From Syntrophaceae bacterium (lineage in GTDB: Bacteria > Desulfobacterota > Syntrophia > Syntrophales > Smithellaceae), in NCBI GenBank assembly GCA_018056765.1, contig JAGPFA010000004.1:21040-85039 (forward strand): a DNA stretch of 64,000 nucleotides, given 5' to 3'. The translations under genes were made by a program, and so were the position numbers. Every line of letters begins with the position of its first letter. Within the stretch, counting starts at the first letter, position 1. Below are positions 9,592-18,606 of the stretch, piece by piece. The notes beneath the pieces are model-generated. The model saw only the letters and a program-made list of their open reading frames with translations. It made no database searches and was not told the DNA's origin.

Positions 9592-10350
9592 ATGAAAGAA
9601 AAAACAAATATGACCGTTATCGCGGCGGCACTAATTGTCGGGTTATGCATTTTATCAGGTTTTTCGGCGGCGGGATACTTTATCGGCAAGGGAGGTACCC
9701 GTTTTAAATCCGAATCACGAACCGTCACTGTAAAAGGGCTCGTGGAACAAATCGTCAAGGCGGATCAGTCCGTTTGGGATTTGCGTTTCCGCCGGGCGGG
9801 CGAAGATATAGGCGCGATTCACGCAAAAATCAGCACTGACAGGGAGGCAGTGATCTCTTTCCTGAAAGAACAGGGCTTCAAGGACGAAGAGATCAGTCTC
9901 CAGCCGATTCACACCATTGACAAATGGGCACGTGAATATGACCAGAATCAGACAGAGCGTTATCGCTACCTGGTAACCGGCTCCGTGGTCGTCACCAGCA
10001 CTGATGTAGACCAGGTGGCCAAAGCGCTGGGAGAAACAGAAAAACTGCTCAAATCCGGTGTTGTTCTGGGCGGTCAGTATGAAGGCAGCGCCAATCCCCG
10101 TTATACGATCACTAAATTCAATGAGCTCAGGCCGCAACTGCTGGCCGAAGCGACCAAGAACGCACGTCTGACGGCTCAGCAGTTTGCCGCAGACTCAGGA
10201 GTGCGCGTCGGCAGAATACGCAGTGCCAATCAGGGAAACATTCAGATTTTCGGCACTGACGGCAATGACGAATCCGCCCCGTACAGCCCCACAAGCACAC
10301 CAGTAAAAAAGATTCGCCTCGTCAGCACATTTGAATTTGAACTCGAATAA
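9592..10350 (+). CDS. SIMPL-domain (DUF541) membrane-anchored protein
   Basis: A 252-residue protein of the SIMPL/DUF541 family, periplasmic proteins of poorly defined role, some linked to oxidative stress. One N-terminal hydrophobic segment (~8-28) acts as signal anchor. The SIMPL domain fills the rest: SRTVTVKGLVEQIVKADQS at the start, a central FKDEEISLQPIHTI segment, and the typical YTITKFNELRPQLLAEATKN helix near the end. The length is normal for the family. It lies 140 bases after the zinc-ribbon gene on the same strand, with a GCCTGG/CCAGGC hairpin between them but no T-run, so co-transcription is possible. Start ATG 9592 follows a GGGGGG tract. Confidence 0.9.
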   Translation: MKEKTNMTVIAAALIVGLCILSGFSAAGYFIGKGGTRFKSESRTVTVKGLVEQIVKADQSVWDLRFRRAGEDIGAIHAKISTDREAVISFLKEQGFKDEEISLQPIHTIDKWAREYDQNQTERYRYLVTGSVVVTSTDVDQVAKALGETEKLLKSGVVLGGQYEGSANPRYTITKFNELRPQLLAEATKNARLTAQQFAADSGVRVGRIRSANQGNIQIFGTDGNDESAPYSPTSTPVKKIRLVSTFEFELE

Positions 10351-10457
10351 ATCTGCCCGGCACGGGGAAGGCGGCCCATAATAGAGGGTGAATAGCCGCG
10401 GACGGGGCATTTAGCCTCCAAAACAACGAAGGAGGTTCTACTCTCATGTGAGCGGCT

Positions 10458-11423
10458 TCAACGAAAGCGCCACATGCACTTTTGCAGCTGCAACAAAAGG
10501 GGATGGGGGTTGAGGCACACCTGCTGCCTGAGATATTCACAGTCATATTTTTCGGCATAGCGTCGTGCAAGAGCAAGGCATGCATACAGGGGCTTCAGGC
10601 CCTGCCGGCAGTCAGCAGACATCCGGGCCAGTGTTTCATTTTCTGCAGCGCTTGCGCGTTTTTTGAGACAAACACGTATCTTATGCAGCACCAGGGCATT
10701 TTTGGCCGGAGTGGTTTTCAGTTGCAGTGCTTTAAAAAGCAGCTTTTCATATTGTTTAAGAAGGACTTCAACAGTCTTGTCCTTTGTTGTCAGCACGGCT
10801 AAAAGCCTGTCCATCCTGGAGCCAAGCTCCCGGCTGTGCGCCAGCAGCAGCAGATGGTGATGCCGGTGGAACTCCCGCCAGGCGTCTGTGAGACGACTGC
10901 AACTTCGTGTCTCGCGCCAGCGCTGCAGCGTAAGCACAGTTTCGATATAATTTTCCATCCGGCGCACATTGCCCAGGCGCAGCTCATCCGTTACCGGCAG
11001 CAGGGGGTGACGACTTGTAAAAGCGCGGGTAAAAATTCCCATGCCACTTTTTACAGGAGCTCCTTTGTCGGCGTAAACCTTTACCTTCTCCAGGCCGCAG
11101 GAAGGGGAGCCGCTTTTAAAAATAAAGCCGCAAAGGTTTTCTGCGGCCAGCCGCTCTACCTCTTTTTCAGCCCAATTTTTCAACAGGCCGGTTTTGTCTG
11201 TCCGGCTGTTGTGTGTGATCAGCCGCGGCGCCGTGATTTTCCCTTCAAGATTCATCGGCTCCCGCGGGATGCCCATGCCGGAAAGAACCTCCGGACAAAT
11301 CGGCACAAATTCAACATACCGCTCCAGACGGCCACGCAGCCCTGGCTGGAGTTTATGCCTTCCGTCGTAGCGCACGGGGTGGCCCAGCAGGCATGAGCTG
11401 ATGCCTATTTTGATTTTTTGCAT
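10458..11423 (-). CDS. DUF523-DUF1722 protein (YbgA-like)
   Basis: A 321-residue cytoplasmic protein of unknown biochemical role joining DUF523 (~1-150; IGISSCLLGHPVRYDG, VPICPEVLSGMGIPREP and FKSGSPSCGL with conserved Cys) to DUF1722 (~190-310; WREFHRHHHLLLLAHS). In Enterobacteria the DUF1722 module (YbgA) lies beside photolyase genes, but no photolyase is near here. The conserved cysteines suggest a metal or Fe-S site; that is inference. Start ATG 11423 is chosen because AGGAGG precedes it. It converges with the SIMPL gene and has no operon partner. Confidence 0.9.
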   Translation of the reverse strand: MQKIKIGISSCLLGHPVRYDGRHKLQPGLRGRLERYVEFVPICPEVLSGMGIPREPMNLEGKITAPRLITHNSRTDKTGLLKNWAEKEVERLAAENLCGFIFKSGSPSCGLEKVKVYADKGAPVKSGMGIFTRAFTSRHPLLPVTDELRLGNVRRMENYIETVLTLQRWRETRSCSRLTDAWREFHRHHHLLLLAHSRELGSRMDRLLAVLTTKDKTVEVLLKQYEKLLFKALQLKTTPAKNALVLHKIRVCLKKRASAAENETLARMSADCRQGLKPLYACLALARRYAEKYDCEYLRQQVCLNPHPLLLQLQKCMWRFR

Positions 11424-11853
11424 GGTTCCTCCTGCGTTGGGCACTTTAACAGAAGGAGATTATTTGTGTCAATCGAAGGGCGGGCGTGTGGCCGGGAGCG
11501 GGCGATAATGGCCGTACCGCGAAGGATGGCGGCTAAAGATAAAGTGCATTTCAAGGGGGAGACACGACGTGAAAAGAAAGCTGCCGGCATCTGACCGGAC
11601 ATCCTGGCCGTCAAAAAATATTTTCGTCCCTGACGGTCGGCAGCCTGAAGTGAACCGCTTATTTCAGACAACAAAAAACCAACCCATACATGCAGCCAAA
11701 ACTTAAAACCGGGTCCGTTTCGATAAAAGCTTCACAAAAGTGAGCACATCATGTAACATCCGGAAAAATTTCAGGCATGGCATCCCGGCTCGGGCAATTG
11801 GCGGTTCCCGGCAGCGCCTCACAAAATCAGCAGGGTACTTGACGTAAAACATT
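11424..11853. other. Intergenic region, no feature recognised
   Basis: About 430 bases between divergent genes. Possible reading frames on either strand lack a ribosome site and family resemblance. No convincing promoter pair, hairpin or RNA motif was seen. Confidence 0.45.
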
Positions 11854-13086
11854 ATGGCCGGACAAACACTGAGCATTTATTATTATATAACCCTGTTTGC
11901 GTTTTATGGTTTCCTGGGGTGGGTCCTCGAAGTGGCGTATCGCTCCTTCACGCAGCGAAAGCCGGTCAACGCGGGATTCCTGCACGGACCCTTCGTTCCC
12001 ATTTACGGGTTCGCGGCTTTTCTCACTGTGGCTTTGCAGCAGGCCTTCCGGAGCTGGCATTTTGTGCCCGTGTATGTTTTATGCGGCCTGGCCATCACCG
12101 CCATGGAATATCTGGTGGGATTACTCACGGAAAAAATTTTCAAAATGAGACTGTGGGATTATTCCGAACGACGTTTCAACCTTCATGGATACGTTTGCCT
12201 GGAGTTTTCTGCTCTATGGACATTGCTGGTGCTGGTATTTGTTAAATTCATGCATCCGTTGGTGTTGCAACAAGCGGCCTTGTTCAATGAGCTTACGGTC
12301 AAGATAGCCGCCATCGTTTTCATGTTTTACTTCCTGGTTGATTTTTCTTTCTCCGTCATGTCCCTGGCAGCCTTCCGCCGGAGCGTTGCCTATCTATATG
12401 AACATTACTTCAATTTAAGCGGCGCGGAGATTCACGACAATATAAAATCATTCAGGCGCCTGCTGAGCGCTTTTCCCCACCTAAATAAGTATATTTTTCA
12501 AAGCATCAATAAAAGAGTCAAAATCAGGCTCAATTCCTTTTTAAAACAACTCAGGGATAAAATGATTCTGTCCATGGCGGGAAGAAAGCCTCTGGAAAAG
12601 GAATACTACGATATCGCCCGGGACATCATTGAGCACGATGAATTTTTGAGGCTCAGAGAGTACTTTCATCATAACTCCTCCATTTACGACCATGCCCTGA
12701 GCGTTGCCTATTTATCCTACAGTATTTGTAAATACTTAAAGCTGGATTTCCGCTCCGCCACCCGCGGCGCGCTGCTGCATGATTTTTTTCTCTATGACTG
12801 GCGCAACCACGACATTCCCGACCTGCCGCGTAACAAATTTCACGGGTTGGCGCATCCTTCCATCGCTCTGGCCAATGCCAGAAAGCTTTTTCCGCTAAAT
12901 GAGATTGAGGAGGATATCATCATTAAACACATGTGGCCGCTGACCCTTGTTCCGCCGAAATATAAGGAATCTTATATCGTTTCTTTTGCCGACAAATACC
13001 TGTCGTCCAAGGAATTTCTGATCGAATACAAAAAGAAAGTCGCCAGGCATAAGGTGAATAAAACCGGAAGGAAAAAAAATGTATGA
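11854..13086 (+). CDS. CmpB-type membrane domain fused to an HD phosphohydrolase-like domain
   Basis: A 410-residue fusion. Residues ~1-175 form 4-5 membrane helices of the 'putative ABC-transporter type IV' (PF06541/CmpB) family, recognisable from FYGFLGWVLEVAYRS and VNAGFLHGPFVPIYGF. Residues ~250-400 are an HD-superfamily domain with its metal ligands visible: YDHALSVA, LLHDFFLYD, GLAHPSIA, IIKHMWPL and SFADKYLS. HD proteins hydrolyse phosphoesters or nucleotides; the substrate here is unknown. The start has an in-frame stop just upstream and no clear Shine-Dalgarno. Its TGA overlaps the ATG of the next gene (ATGA), so translation is probably coupled to the acyl-CoA synthetase. Confidence 0.85.
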   Translation: MAGQTLSIYYYITLFAFYGFLGWVLEVAYRSFTQRKPVNAGFLHGPFVPIYGFAAFLTVALQQAFRSWHFVPVYVLCGLAITAMEYLVGLLTEKIFKMRLWDYSERRFNLHGYVCLEFSALWTLLVLVFVKFMHPLVLQQAALFNELTVKIAAIVFMFYFLVDFSFSVMSLAAFRRSVAYLYEHYFNLSGAEIHDNIKSFRRLLSAFPHLNKYIFQSINKRVKIRLNSFLKQLRDKMILSMAGRKPLEKEYYDIARDIIEHDEFLRLREYFHHNSSIYDHALSVAYLSYSICKYLKLDFRSATRGALLHDFFLYDWRNHDIPDLPRNKFHGLAHPSIALANARKLFPLNEIEEDIIIKHMWPLTLVPPKYKESYIVSFADKYLSSKEFLIEYKKKVARHKVNKTGRKKNV

Positions 13087-14690
13087 TCGACAAAAGCAAA
13101 CGTTTCATGCGCAAGTACGTCCCTTTGGAGGACCAGGAGACACTGAAGGGAAAAAGATTGGATTTTGACAGCGTTGCGGCAATGTTCCTCGACCGGGCGG
13201 GGATCACCCCCGATCGCCCGCTGGTTTATTATTATGATGACACAATAAGCTATGCCCGCGTCAACGACCGTGCCAATGCGGTCGCCGCTTTCCTTGAGGG
13301 AAAAGGAGTGAAAAAAGGAGACGTCGTCTCCATCATGATTTTAAATTCGCCCGAGATCTACTACACGATGTTCGGCGCGCAGAAGCTGGGCTGTGTTACC
13401 GGCTCCATCAATTACATGCTCAAAGGACCGGAGATCGCCTATGTACTTGAAGACTCCAGGCCGAAAGTGGTTTTCGTCGGGTCAGACTACATGGAGGAGT
13501 TTGCCAAGGGCTTTAACATGTCCGGGCACAAGCCGCTGGTCGTGGAAGCTCTGACGGATGTTGCTCATTCAGAAAAAATATCCGGGATTACACTTGGCGA
13601 GATTATTGAGACCTATCCCACCCGAGAGCGTCTGGTGAAACAGTCGCCCGATGACCCGACATTGCTTTTATATTCGTCCGGCACAACCGGCATGCCCAAA
13701 GGCATTTTACTTTCCAACCGCAACGAGCTTTGCATCTGCAAGGGCACGGCGGCATTCGGGACCTCCAGGCCCGATGATGTCTTTATGATCATTTTGCCGA
13801 TGTTTCATGTCAACCCTATTTGCGTCTGGACCTATCCGTGCATCTACCAGAATCTGAGCATCTGCATCCGCAGGACATTTTCACCGGCCGAATTCTGGCC
13901 CGCGCTCACCCGCTACGGGGTGACTACAGTGCAGGGGGTACCGGCCATCTATGCCTATGTTTACAGCAAGGCCGATCCGGCAACGATTGAATTCGACAAG
14001 CTCAGACTCAGGATGGCCTTTACCGGCGCGGCCCCGATGCCGGTGGAGCTGATTCACGGATTCAAGGACAAATATGGTGTCGAGGTCGTGGACGGCTACG
14101 GTCTTACCGAGGCCACAGGGGTATCCACAACCTCTACGGCCATCCCCCAGAATATCGGCTCCATCGGCATGGCTTTCCCCGGCCTGGAGGTGGAAATCAT
14201 GGATGAAGAAAACAACATTCTGCCCTACGGCGAGCGAGGCGAAATCTGCGTCAAGGGCGACGCGGTGATGCTCGGTTACCTGAACAAGCCCGAGGCGACG
14301 GCTGAAGCTATCAAAGACGGCTGGCTTCACACAGGTGACATGGGGCACATGGACGAGACAGGCTATGTGTACATCTCCGGCCGGAAAAAAGAAATGATCA
14401 ACCGGGGCGGAGAAAATATTTATCCACGCGAAATCGAGATGCCTCTGGAGAAGCACCCGAAAATTGCCGAAGTAGCGGTCATCGGCGCCCCTGATTCGCA
14501 GCTCGGGGAAAGAGTGCGCGCCTGTATCATTCTCAACGAGGGCTGCACGATGAGCGCAGACGAGGTCAAAGAATATCTGGCGGATAAAATTGCCAAATTC
14601 AAACTGCCGGAGCTGGTTGAGTTCATGACTGATTTTCCGCGTAACCCGACCGGCAAGATTTTGAAGCAGGAACTCAAAAAGAAATTCTGA
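13083..14690 (+). CDS. Acyl-CoA synthetase / fatty-acid-CoA ligase (AMP-forming)
   Basis: Class I adenylate-forming CoA ligase of 535 residues. Visible motifs: P-loop LLYSSGTTGMPKGILLSN, GYGLTEATGVSTT (A5), LHTGDMGHMDETGYVYISGR (A7), KKEMINRGGENIYPREIE (A8) and the catalytic-lysine end NPTGKILKQELKK (A10). The shape resembles medium/long-chain or crotonobetaine-type ligases (FadD/CaiC-like); the substrate is not readable. It overlaps the CmpB-HD gene by four bases. Directly downstream lies the decayed remnant of another synthetase, suggesting a former multi-ligase cluster. Confidence 0.94.
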   Translation: MIDKSKRFMRKYVPLEDQETLKGKRLDFDSVAAMFLDRAGITPDRPLVYYYDDTISYARVNDRANAVAAFLEGKGVKKGDVVSIMILNSPEIYYTMFGAQKLGCVTGSINYMLKGPEIAYVLEDSRPKVVFVGSDYMEEFAKGFNMSGHKPLVVEALTDVAHSEKISGITLGEIIETYPTRERLVKQSPDDPTLLLYSSGTTGMPKGILLSNRNELCICKGTAAFGTSRPDDVFMIILPMFHVNPICVWTYPCIYQNLSICIRRTFSPAEFWPALTRYGVTTVQGVPAIYAYVYSKADPATIEFDKLRLRMAFTGAAPMPVELIHGFKDKYGVEVVDGYGLTEATGVSTTSTAIPQNIGSIGMAFPGLEVEIMDEENNILPYGERGEICVKGDAVMLGYLNKPEATAEAIKDGWLHTGDMGHMDETGYVYISGRKKEMINRGGENIYPREIEMPLEKHPKIAEVAVIGAPDSQLGERVRACIILNEGCTMSADEVKEYLADKIAKFKLPELVEFMTDFPRNPTGKILKQELKKKF

Positions 14691-14773
14691 GAAGGGCCAG
14701 GTGGCCGCCCATGTCATGAGGGGCGACCAACGGAAATAAATAAGGACAGAGTCGTATTTCAAGGAGGATCAAA

Positions 14774-15682
14774 ATGTATGAGCAAAAACCATAGCTGAAA
14801 TCTTACGGTGAAGTGCCTGCATCTCTTAACTACCCCCGGATGACCATGTATGAGGCGCTCATCCGATCTGTGGAGCAAACCGCGGACACTATCGCCTATG
14901 ATTACCTGGACTATCAGTCCACCTGCGCAACATTTTCCCGCGATATAGACCGTTGTGCCAAGGCATTGGCCGCCCACGGCCTCAAGTCGGGCATGATGAT
15001 GACCATCGCTTGGCCGACAATCCCGCAGGGGATTATCCGCAGAAAGAAACCAACCGCCATCTCCGGCGTTCCCACCCTATATGACGCTTTGAGCCGCAGC
15101 CCCATTCTCGAAGATGCGGACCTGAGTTGCCTTTTGAGCGCGTCGGTCGGAGCCGACACTTTGCCGAGCACCGTCAAGGAACGATTCGAAGACGTCGTCC
15201 GCCGCTGCGGCGGAAGTGTTCAGCTGGTGGAAGGTTACGGCCTTGCCGAGGCGGTGACCGGCATCATGCTCACCCCCGCCGCTTCGTACCGCGAAGGCAG
15301 TGTCGGCATCCCCTGCCCGGACATGGAAGCAAATATCGTCGCTCCCTGCACTCAGGACACAGTGCCGGTTGGGGACGAAAGAGAGCTCTGCCTGAGCGGG
15401 CCTGCCGTAATGCTGGGCTATCTGGAAGCGCCGGAAGAAACCGCTCAAACCCTTCAACGGCACGCCGACGGCAAAATATGGCTGCACGCGGGTGACATTT
15501 TCTCCATGAGTGAGGAGGGGTTTTTCTATTTCAAACTGCGCCTCAAGCGAATAATAAATTCATCCGGCATGAATGTTTACCCGGCACAGGTGGAGGCGGT
15601 CCTCTACCGTCACCCGGCTGTGCACAACGCGTGCGTGATCGGCGTGCCGGATGAGGCACGGGCAATAGCTGAGGCCGCGTAA
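14774..15682 (+). pseudogene. Decayed AMP-forming acyl-CoA synthetase
   Basis: Remnant of a CoA ligase. A strong AAGGAGG and ATG at 14774 begin MYEQKP, then TAG at 14792-14794 interrupts the frame; reading through gives LKSYGEVPASLNYPRMTMYEAL, as if a TGG Trp codon had mutated to TAG. After about 60 residues the frame jumps from the N-terminal domain (KALAAHGLKSG) straight into the second half (SGVPTLYDAL, EGYGLAEAVTG), so the P-loop region (~190 residues) is deleted. The C-terminus stops at VIGVPDEARAIAEAA, losing the last lobe with the catalytic Lys. Three independent lesions make it non-functional as a ligase. Confidence 0.88.
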
Positions 15683-15756
15683 AGAGCAATTATACCAATG
15701 TCATGATGTGAAAGCCCTGGCGGTGCTACCTCGCCCGAAACGTTACAGTCAAAAAA

Positions 15757-16386
15757 TCATATGATAAGGCGAATACCACTGACGGCAGTTACCGATTTTT
15801 CCGGAATCAAAAGGAAGCGTTCGCTGAGGGAAACACCGATGTCGCCCATCCGGAGCTTATCATAGATTAGTTTTTGATTTTCCAGCGCAAAGTCTCCATA
15901 ACCGGCGGAAAAGCGACGCTCAAGCAGACTTTTTCCTTCCCGGCGTATCTGGCGGTTGATGAACCCGGTAATCCAGTCGAGCGCCGCGTCGGCCATTTCA
16001 CTGGCCGTCGCGTCATAAACGACCGCCGCGGTCATCTCCTGGCGGAGTGTTTTTTCGCCGATGGCATCCATGATGGCGTTGCCGGCGGTCGCCCCCATGA
16101 GCACCGCCTCACGGCACCCGCCGAGAAATGAGGCTAATTTCGCCGAGTGAAAGGACACATCACCTGCCAGGACGATATTTTGTCCGTCATTGCTCAAAAC
16201 AGCAAGCCGCAGATAAAGCCCGCTCAGCGTAATCAGTGAGCTGGCCTCTTCAATATGGCGGTCTGTTTCCCGCCGTGCCGCATCGCTTATCTGTGTGGCT
16301 TTTTTCCTGAAACCCAGCCGCTGATAGATGGCTCTTGCCGGAGGGGTGATGATGATCCGATCCAATATTTTTACTGATTCGTGCAT
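15757..16386 (-). CDS. Stand-alone MetH reactivation-domain-like protein
   Basis: A 209-residue protein resembling the activation domain of cobalamin-dependent methionine synthase (PF02965), which re-methylates inactive cob(II)alamin using S-adenosylmethionine. The recognisable end is RRFSAGYGDFALENQKLIYD...IGVSLSERFLLIPEKSVTAVSG, matching the GYP...IGVxLTExxxxxPxxSVSG pattern. No methionine synthase lies in the window. Free-standing versions in anaerobes often serve truncated MetH or other corrinoid proteins. ATG 16386 is preferred to an upstream start at 16455, with only a weak GGAG before it. It lies on the same strand as the leu genes, about 190 bases after the receiver gene. Confidence 0.75.
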   Translation of the reverse strand: MHESVKILDRIIITPPARAIYQRLGFRKKATQISDAARRETDRHIEEASSLITLSGLYLRLAVLSNDGQNIVLAGDVSFHSAKLASFLGGCREAVLMGATAGNAIMDAIGEKTLRQEMTAAVVYDATASEMADAALDWITGFINRQIRREGKSLLERRFSAGYGDFALENQKLIYDKLRMGDIGVSLSERFLLIPEKSVTAVSGIRLII

Positions 16387-16577
16387 GACGGCTCCGCGAA
16401 AAAACCCGGATGCTGCGCTTGAGCATCTCTTGTTTAATGAGATTTTTAACGGCACCTTGCCGCATTTATGTCAGGAAATACAAACGGTCGCCGGATAGGG
16501 CACTCCTTGAGTGCCAGTACGGGCGGACGAAACAGGCCCGGGCACCGGGGAGAATCAAACCTGAATGATCTCCCATT

Positions 16578-16988
16578 TCAGGCCTGAATGTCGTTGTAGC
16601 GCCTTTTCCAGCGGGCAAGCTTTTTGAAAGCCTCTTCTACAATGACGAGCATGGCGTCCATATCGAGGGGTTTTTCAAAATAGTCGTCAAAACCGGCCTC
16701 ACGGCATTCCTCAATTTCAAACAGAGGACCCCATCCGGTGATTGCAAAAATTATCGACACTGGTTTTGTCTTGCGTATCTGGCGGCACAAATCAATGCCG
16801 TTCATGCCGAAGAGCTTCAAATCGAGAAAGATGACATCGATATTGTCATTCCGGAGAATATCCAGCGCCTGGTTACCGCCCTCGGCGGTAATGACTTCAT
16901 AGCCCTCTTTGCCGAACACACCGGAAAACAATTCCCGGGCGGATGCCTCGTCGTCAACGATCAGTATTTTTCCTTTCAAGGTCGCCAC
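16578..16988 (-). CDS. Single-domain response regulator (receiver)
   Basis: A 136-residue CheY-like receiver without output domain. The phosphorylation set is complete: acidic pair in ILIVDDE, phosphoacceptor Asp in IFLDLKLFGMNG, Thr in FAITGWG and Lys in FEKPLD. It would relay phosphate or act through protein contact. The start is uncertain: GTG 16988 sits only one base after AGGAG, so TTG 16979 (LKGKILIVDD) may be the true start. It begins about 20 bases after leuB on the same strand, so it is probably co-transcribed with the leucine genes or reads through from them. No cognate kinase is adjacent. Confidence 0.88.
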   Translation of the reverse strand: MATLKGKILIVDDEASARELFSGVFGKEGYEVITAEGGNQALDILRNDNIDVIFLDLKLFGMNGIDLCRQIRKTKPVSIIFAITGWGPLFEIEECREAGFDDYFEKPLDMDAMLVIVEEAFKKLARWKRRYNDIQA

Positions 16989-17010
16989 ACTCCTGTTCGT
17001 GTAAACTGGT

Positions 17011-18096
17011 TCAGGGCTGAAGCTTCCGGACGACCGCCTCTCCCATCTCTTTTGTCCCGGCAGGTTTCCCTCCCGCCGACTGGATATCGCGGGTTCTCAG
17101 CCCGTCTTGCAAGACGCCGGCCACCGCTCTTTCCACAGCAAGCGCCGCGTCCGGAGAATCAAGTGAGTGGCGCAGCATCATGGCCAGCGACAAAATCATG
17201 GCCAGCGGGTTGGCAATATTTTTCCCGGCGATGTCCGGTGCTGAGCCATGAATCGGCTCGTACAGGGCACGGCCCCTGCCCAGGCTGGCCGACGGCAGCA
17301 TACCGATGGAGCCGGTGATCATCGCCGCCTCATCACTCAATATGTCGCCGAACAGATTTGTCGTCACAATCACGTCAAATTGCGACGGATTACGCACAAG
17401 TTGCATGGCACAGTTGTCCACGTACATGTGACCGAGTTCCACGTCGGGATAACCTTTGCCTGTCTCTGTGACTACGTCCCGCCACAGCTCTGTCGTTTCC
17501 AGCACATTGGCCTTGTCCACCGACATGAGCTTTTTTTTCCTCGTGCGCGCCAGTTCAAATGCCGCAAGGGCAATCCGGCGAATTTCTTCCTCCGTATAGA
17601 TCATGGTGTTGACGCCGGTACGGCGGTTCTGCTCATCACGCGTCACACCGCGGGGACGGCCGAAATATACATCGCCGGTCAGCTCCCGCACAATCATGAT
17701 ATCAACACCCTTCACCAGTTCCTTTTTCAGCGGCGAAGCATCGAGCAACTCGTCAAAGACCAGTACCGGCCGTAAATTAGCAAAAAGACCGAGTTTTTCT
17801 CTGAGTCCCAAAAGGGCGCGCTCCGGCCGGACACTATAGTCGAGCCCCTCCCATTTCGGGCCGCCCACCGCCCCCAGAAGCACAGCGTCACCGGCCAGTG
17901 CCAGCTTGAGGCTTTCCTCCGGCAGGGGCGTTCCGCAGGCGTCATATGCACTGCCGCCGATAAGTCCCGTCGTCCATTTGACGTCAATATGGTATTTATC
18001 GGAGACAACTTCCAAAACCTTTAGGGCTTCATTCATAATTTCCGGCCCGACTCCGTCTCCGGAAAAAATCGCAATTTGAAACTGTTTTTTGGTCAT
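17011..18096 (-). CDS. leuB: 3-isopropylmalate dehydrogenase
   Basis: Oxidatively decarboxylates 3-isopropylmalate with NAD+ to 2-oxoisocaproate, the third step of leucine synthesis. The 361-residue length is normal. Diagnostic motifs: [10 protein letters not shown] at the N-terminus, GLRKLGLF-type arginine region, [26 protein letters not shown] with the catalytic Lys, the metal-site segment [17 protein letters not shown], and [18 protein letters not shown] near the C-terminus. It is the last of the four leu genes, seven bases after leuD, so it is transcribed from the leuA promoter and falls under the attenuator upstream of leuA. Confidence 0.97.
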   Translation of the reverse strand: MTKKQFQIAIFSGDGVGPEIMNEALKVLEVVSDKYHIDVKWTTGLIGGSAYDACGTPLPEESLKLALAGDAVLLGAVGGPKWEGLDYSVRPERALLGLREKLGLFANLRPVLVFDELLDASPLKKELVKGVDIMIVRELTGDVYFGRPRGVTRDEQNRRTGVNTMIYTEEEIRRIALAAFELARTRKKKLMSVDKANVLETTELWRDVVTETGKGYPDVELGHMYVDNCAMQLVRNPSQFDVIVTTNLFGDILSDEAAMITGSIGMLPSASLGRGRALYEPIHGSAPDIAGKNIANPLAMILSLAMMLRHSLDSPDAALAVERAVAGVLQDGLRTRDIQSAGGKPAGTKEMGEAVVRKLQP

Positions 18097-18103
18097 GTTT
18101 TTC

Positions 18104-18589
18104 TCACTTCCGGGCCAGATGCTTCATGAGGCCGCCATCGGCAATCAGTTTTTCCATGAAAGGCGGAATCGGGCTGATGGCAAAAACTTCCCCGGAGCCG
18201 CAAACAGTAATCGCCCCTTTGACACTGTCGATTTCGATTTCATCTCCCTGGGAGATCGCATCCACCAACAGGCGCGACTCAAAAATCGGCAGGCCCATAT
18301 TGAACGAATTACGGTAAAAAATGCGCGCGAAGCTTTTGGCCGCAACACAGGAAATGCCCGCCGCCTTAATGGCAATAGGTGCATGTTCGCGCGATGAGCC
18401 GCAACCGAAATTTTCCCCTCCGATAATGATGTCGCCGGGCTTCATTTTACTCATAAATGCCGGATCAGCATCTTCCATGCAGTGTTTGGCCAGCTCGGCC
18501 GGATCCGATGTGTTTAAATAGCGGGCCGGTATGATGGCGTCGGTATCGATGTTGTCTCCGAATTTCCAGACTTTTCCTCTAAAGATCAT
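18104..18589 (-). CDS. leuD: 3-isopropylmalate dehydratase small subunit
   Basis: Swivel-domain subunit of isopropylmalate isomerase, which with LeuC converts 2- to 3-isopropylmalate. The 161 residues are typical of the short archaeal/HacB-like type. Motifs: [19 protein letters not shown] at the start and [19 protein letters not shown], the substrate-binding loop. ATG 18589 follows a purine-rich AAGAGGATG stretch. It sits 17 bases after leuC in the leu operon. The small size pairs well with the 419-residue LeuC of the same subtype. Confidence 0.96.
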   Translation of the reverse strand: MIFRGKVWKFGDNIDTDAIIPARYLNTSDPAELAKHCMEDADPAFMSKMKPGDIIIGGENFGCGSSREHAPIAIKAAGISCVAAKSFARIFYRNSFNMGLPIFESRLLVDAISQGDEIEIDSVKGAITVCGSGEVFAISPIPPFMEKLIADGGLMKHLARK

Positions 18590-18606
18590 TTTCGCATCCT
18601 CTTGTC

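Noticed and set aside
11405-11674. 89-codon minus-strand frame upstream of the DUF523 gene
   Set aside because: Overlaps the DUF523 start out of frame and has no recognisable motif.
13881-14762. 293-codon minus-strand frame
   Set aside because: Antisense to the intact acyl-CoA synthetase; no ribosome site or recognisable domain.
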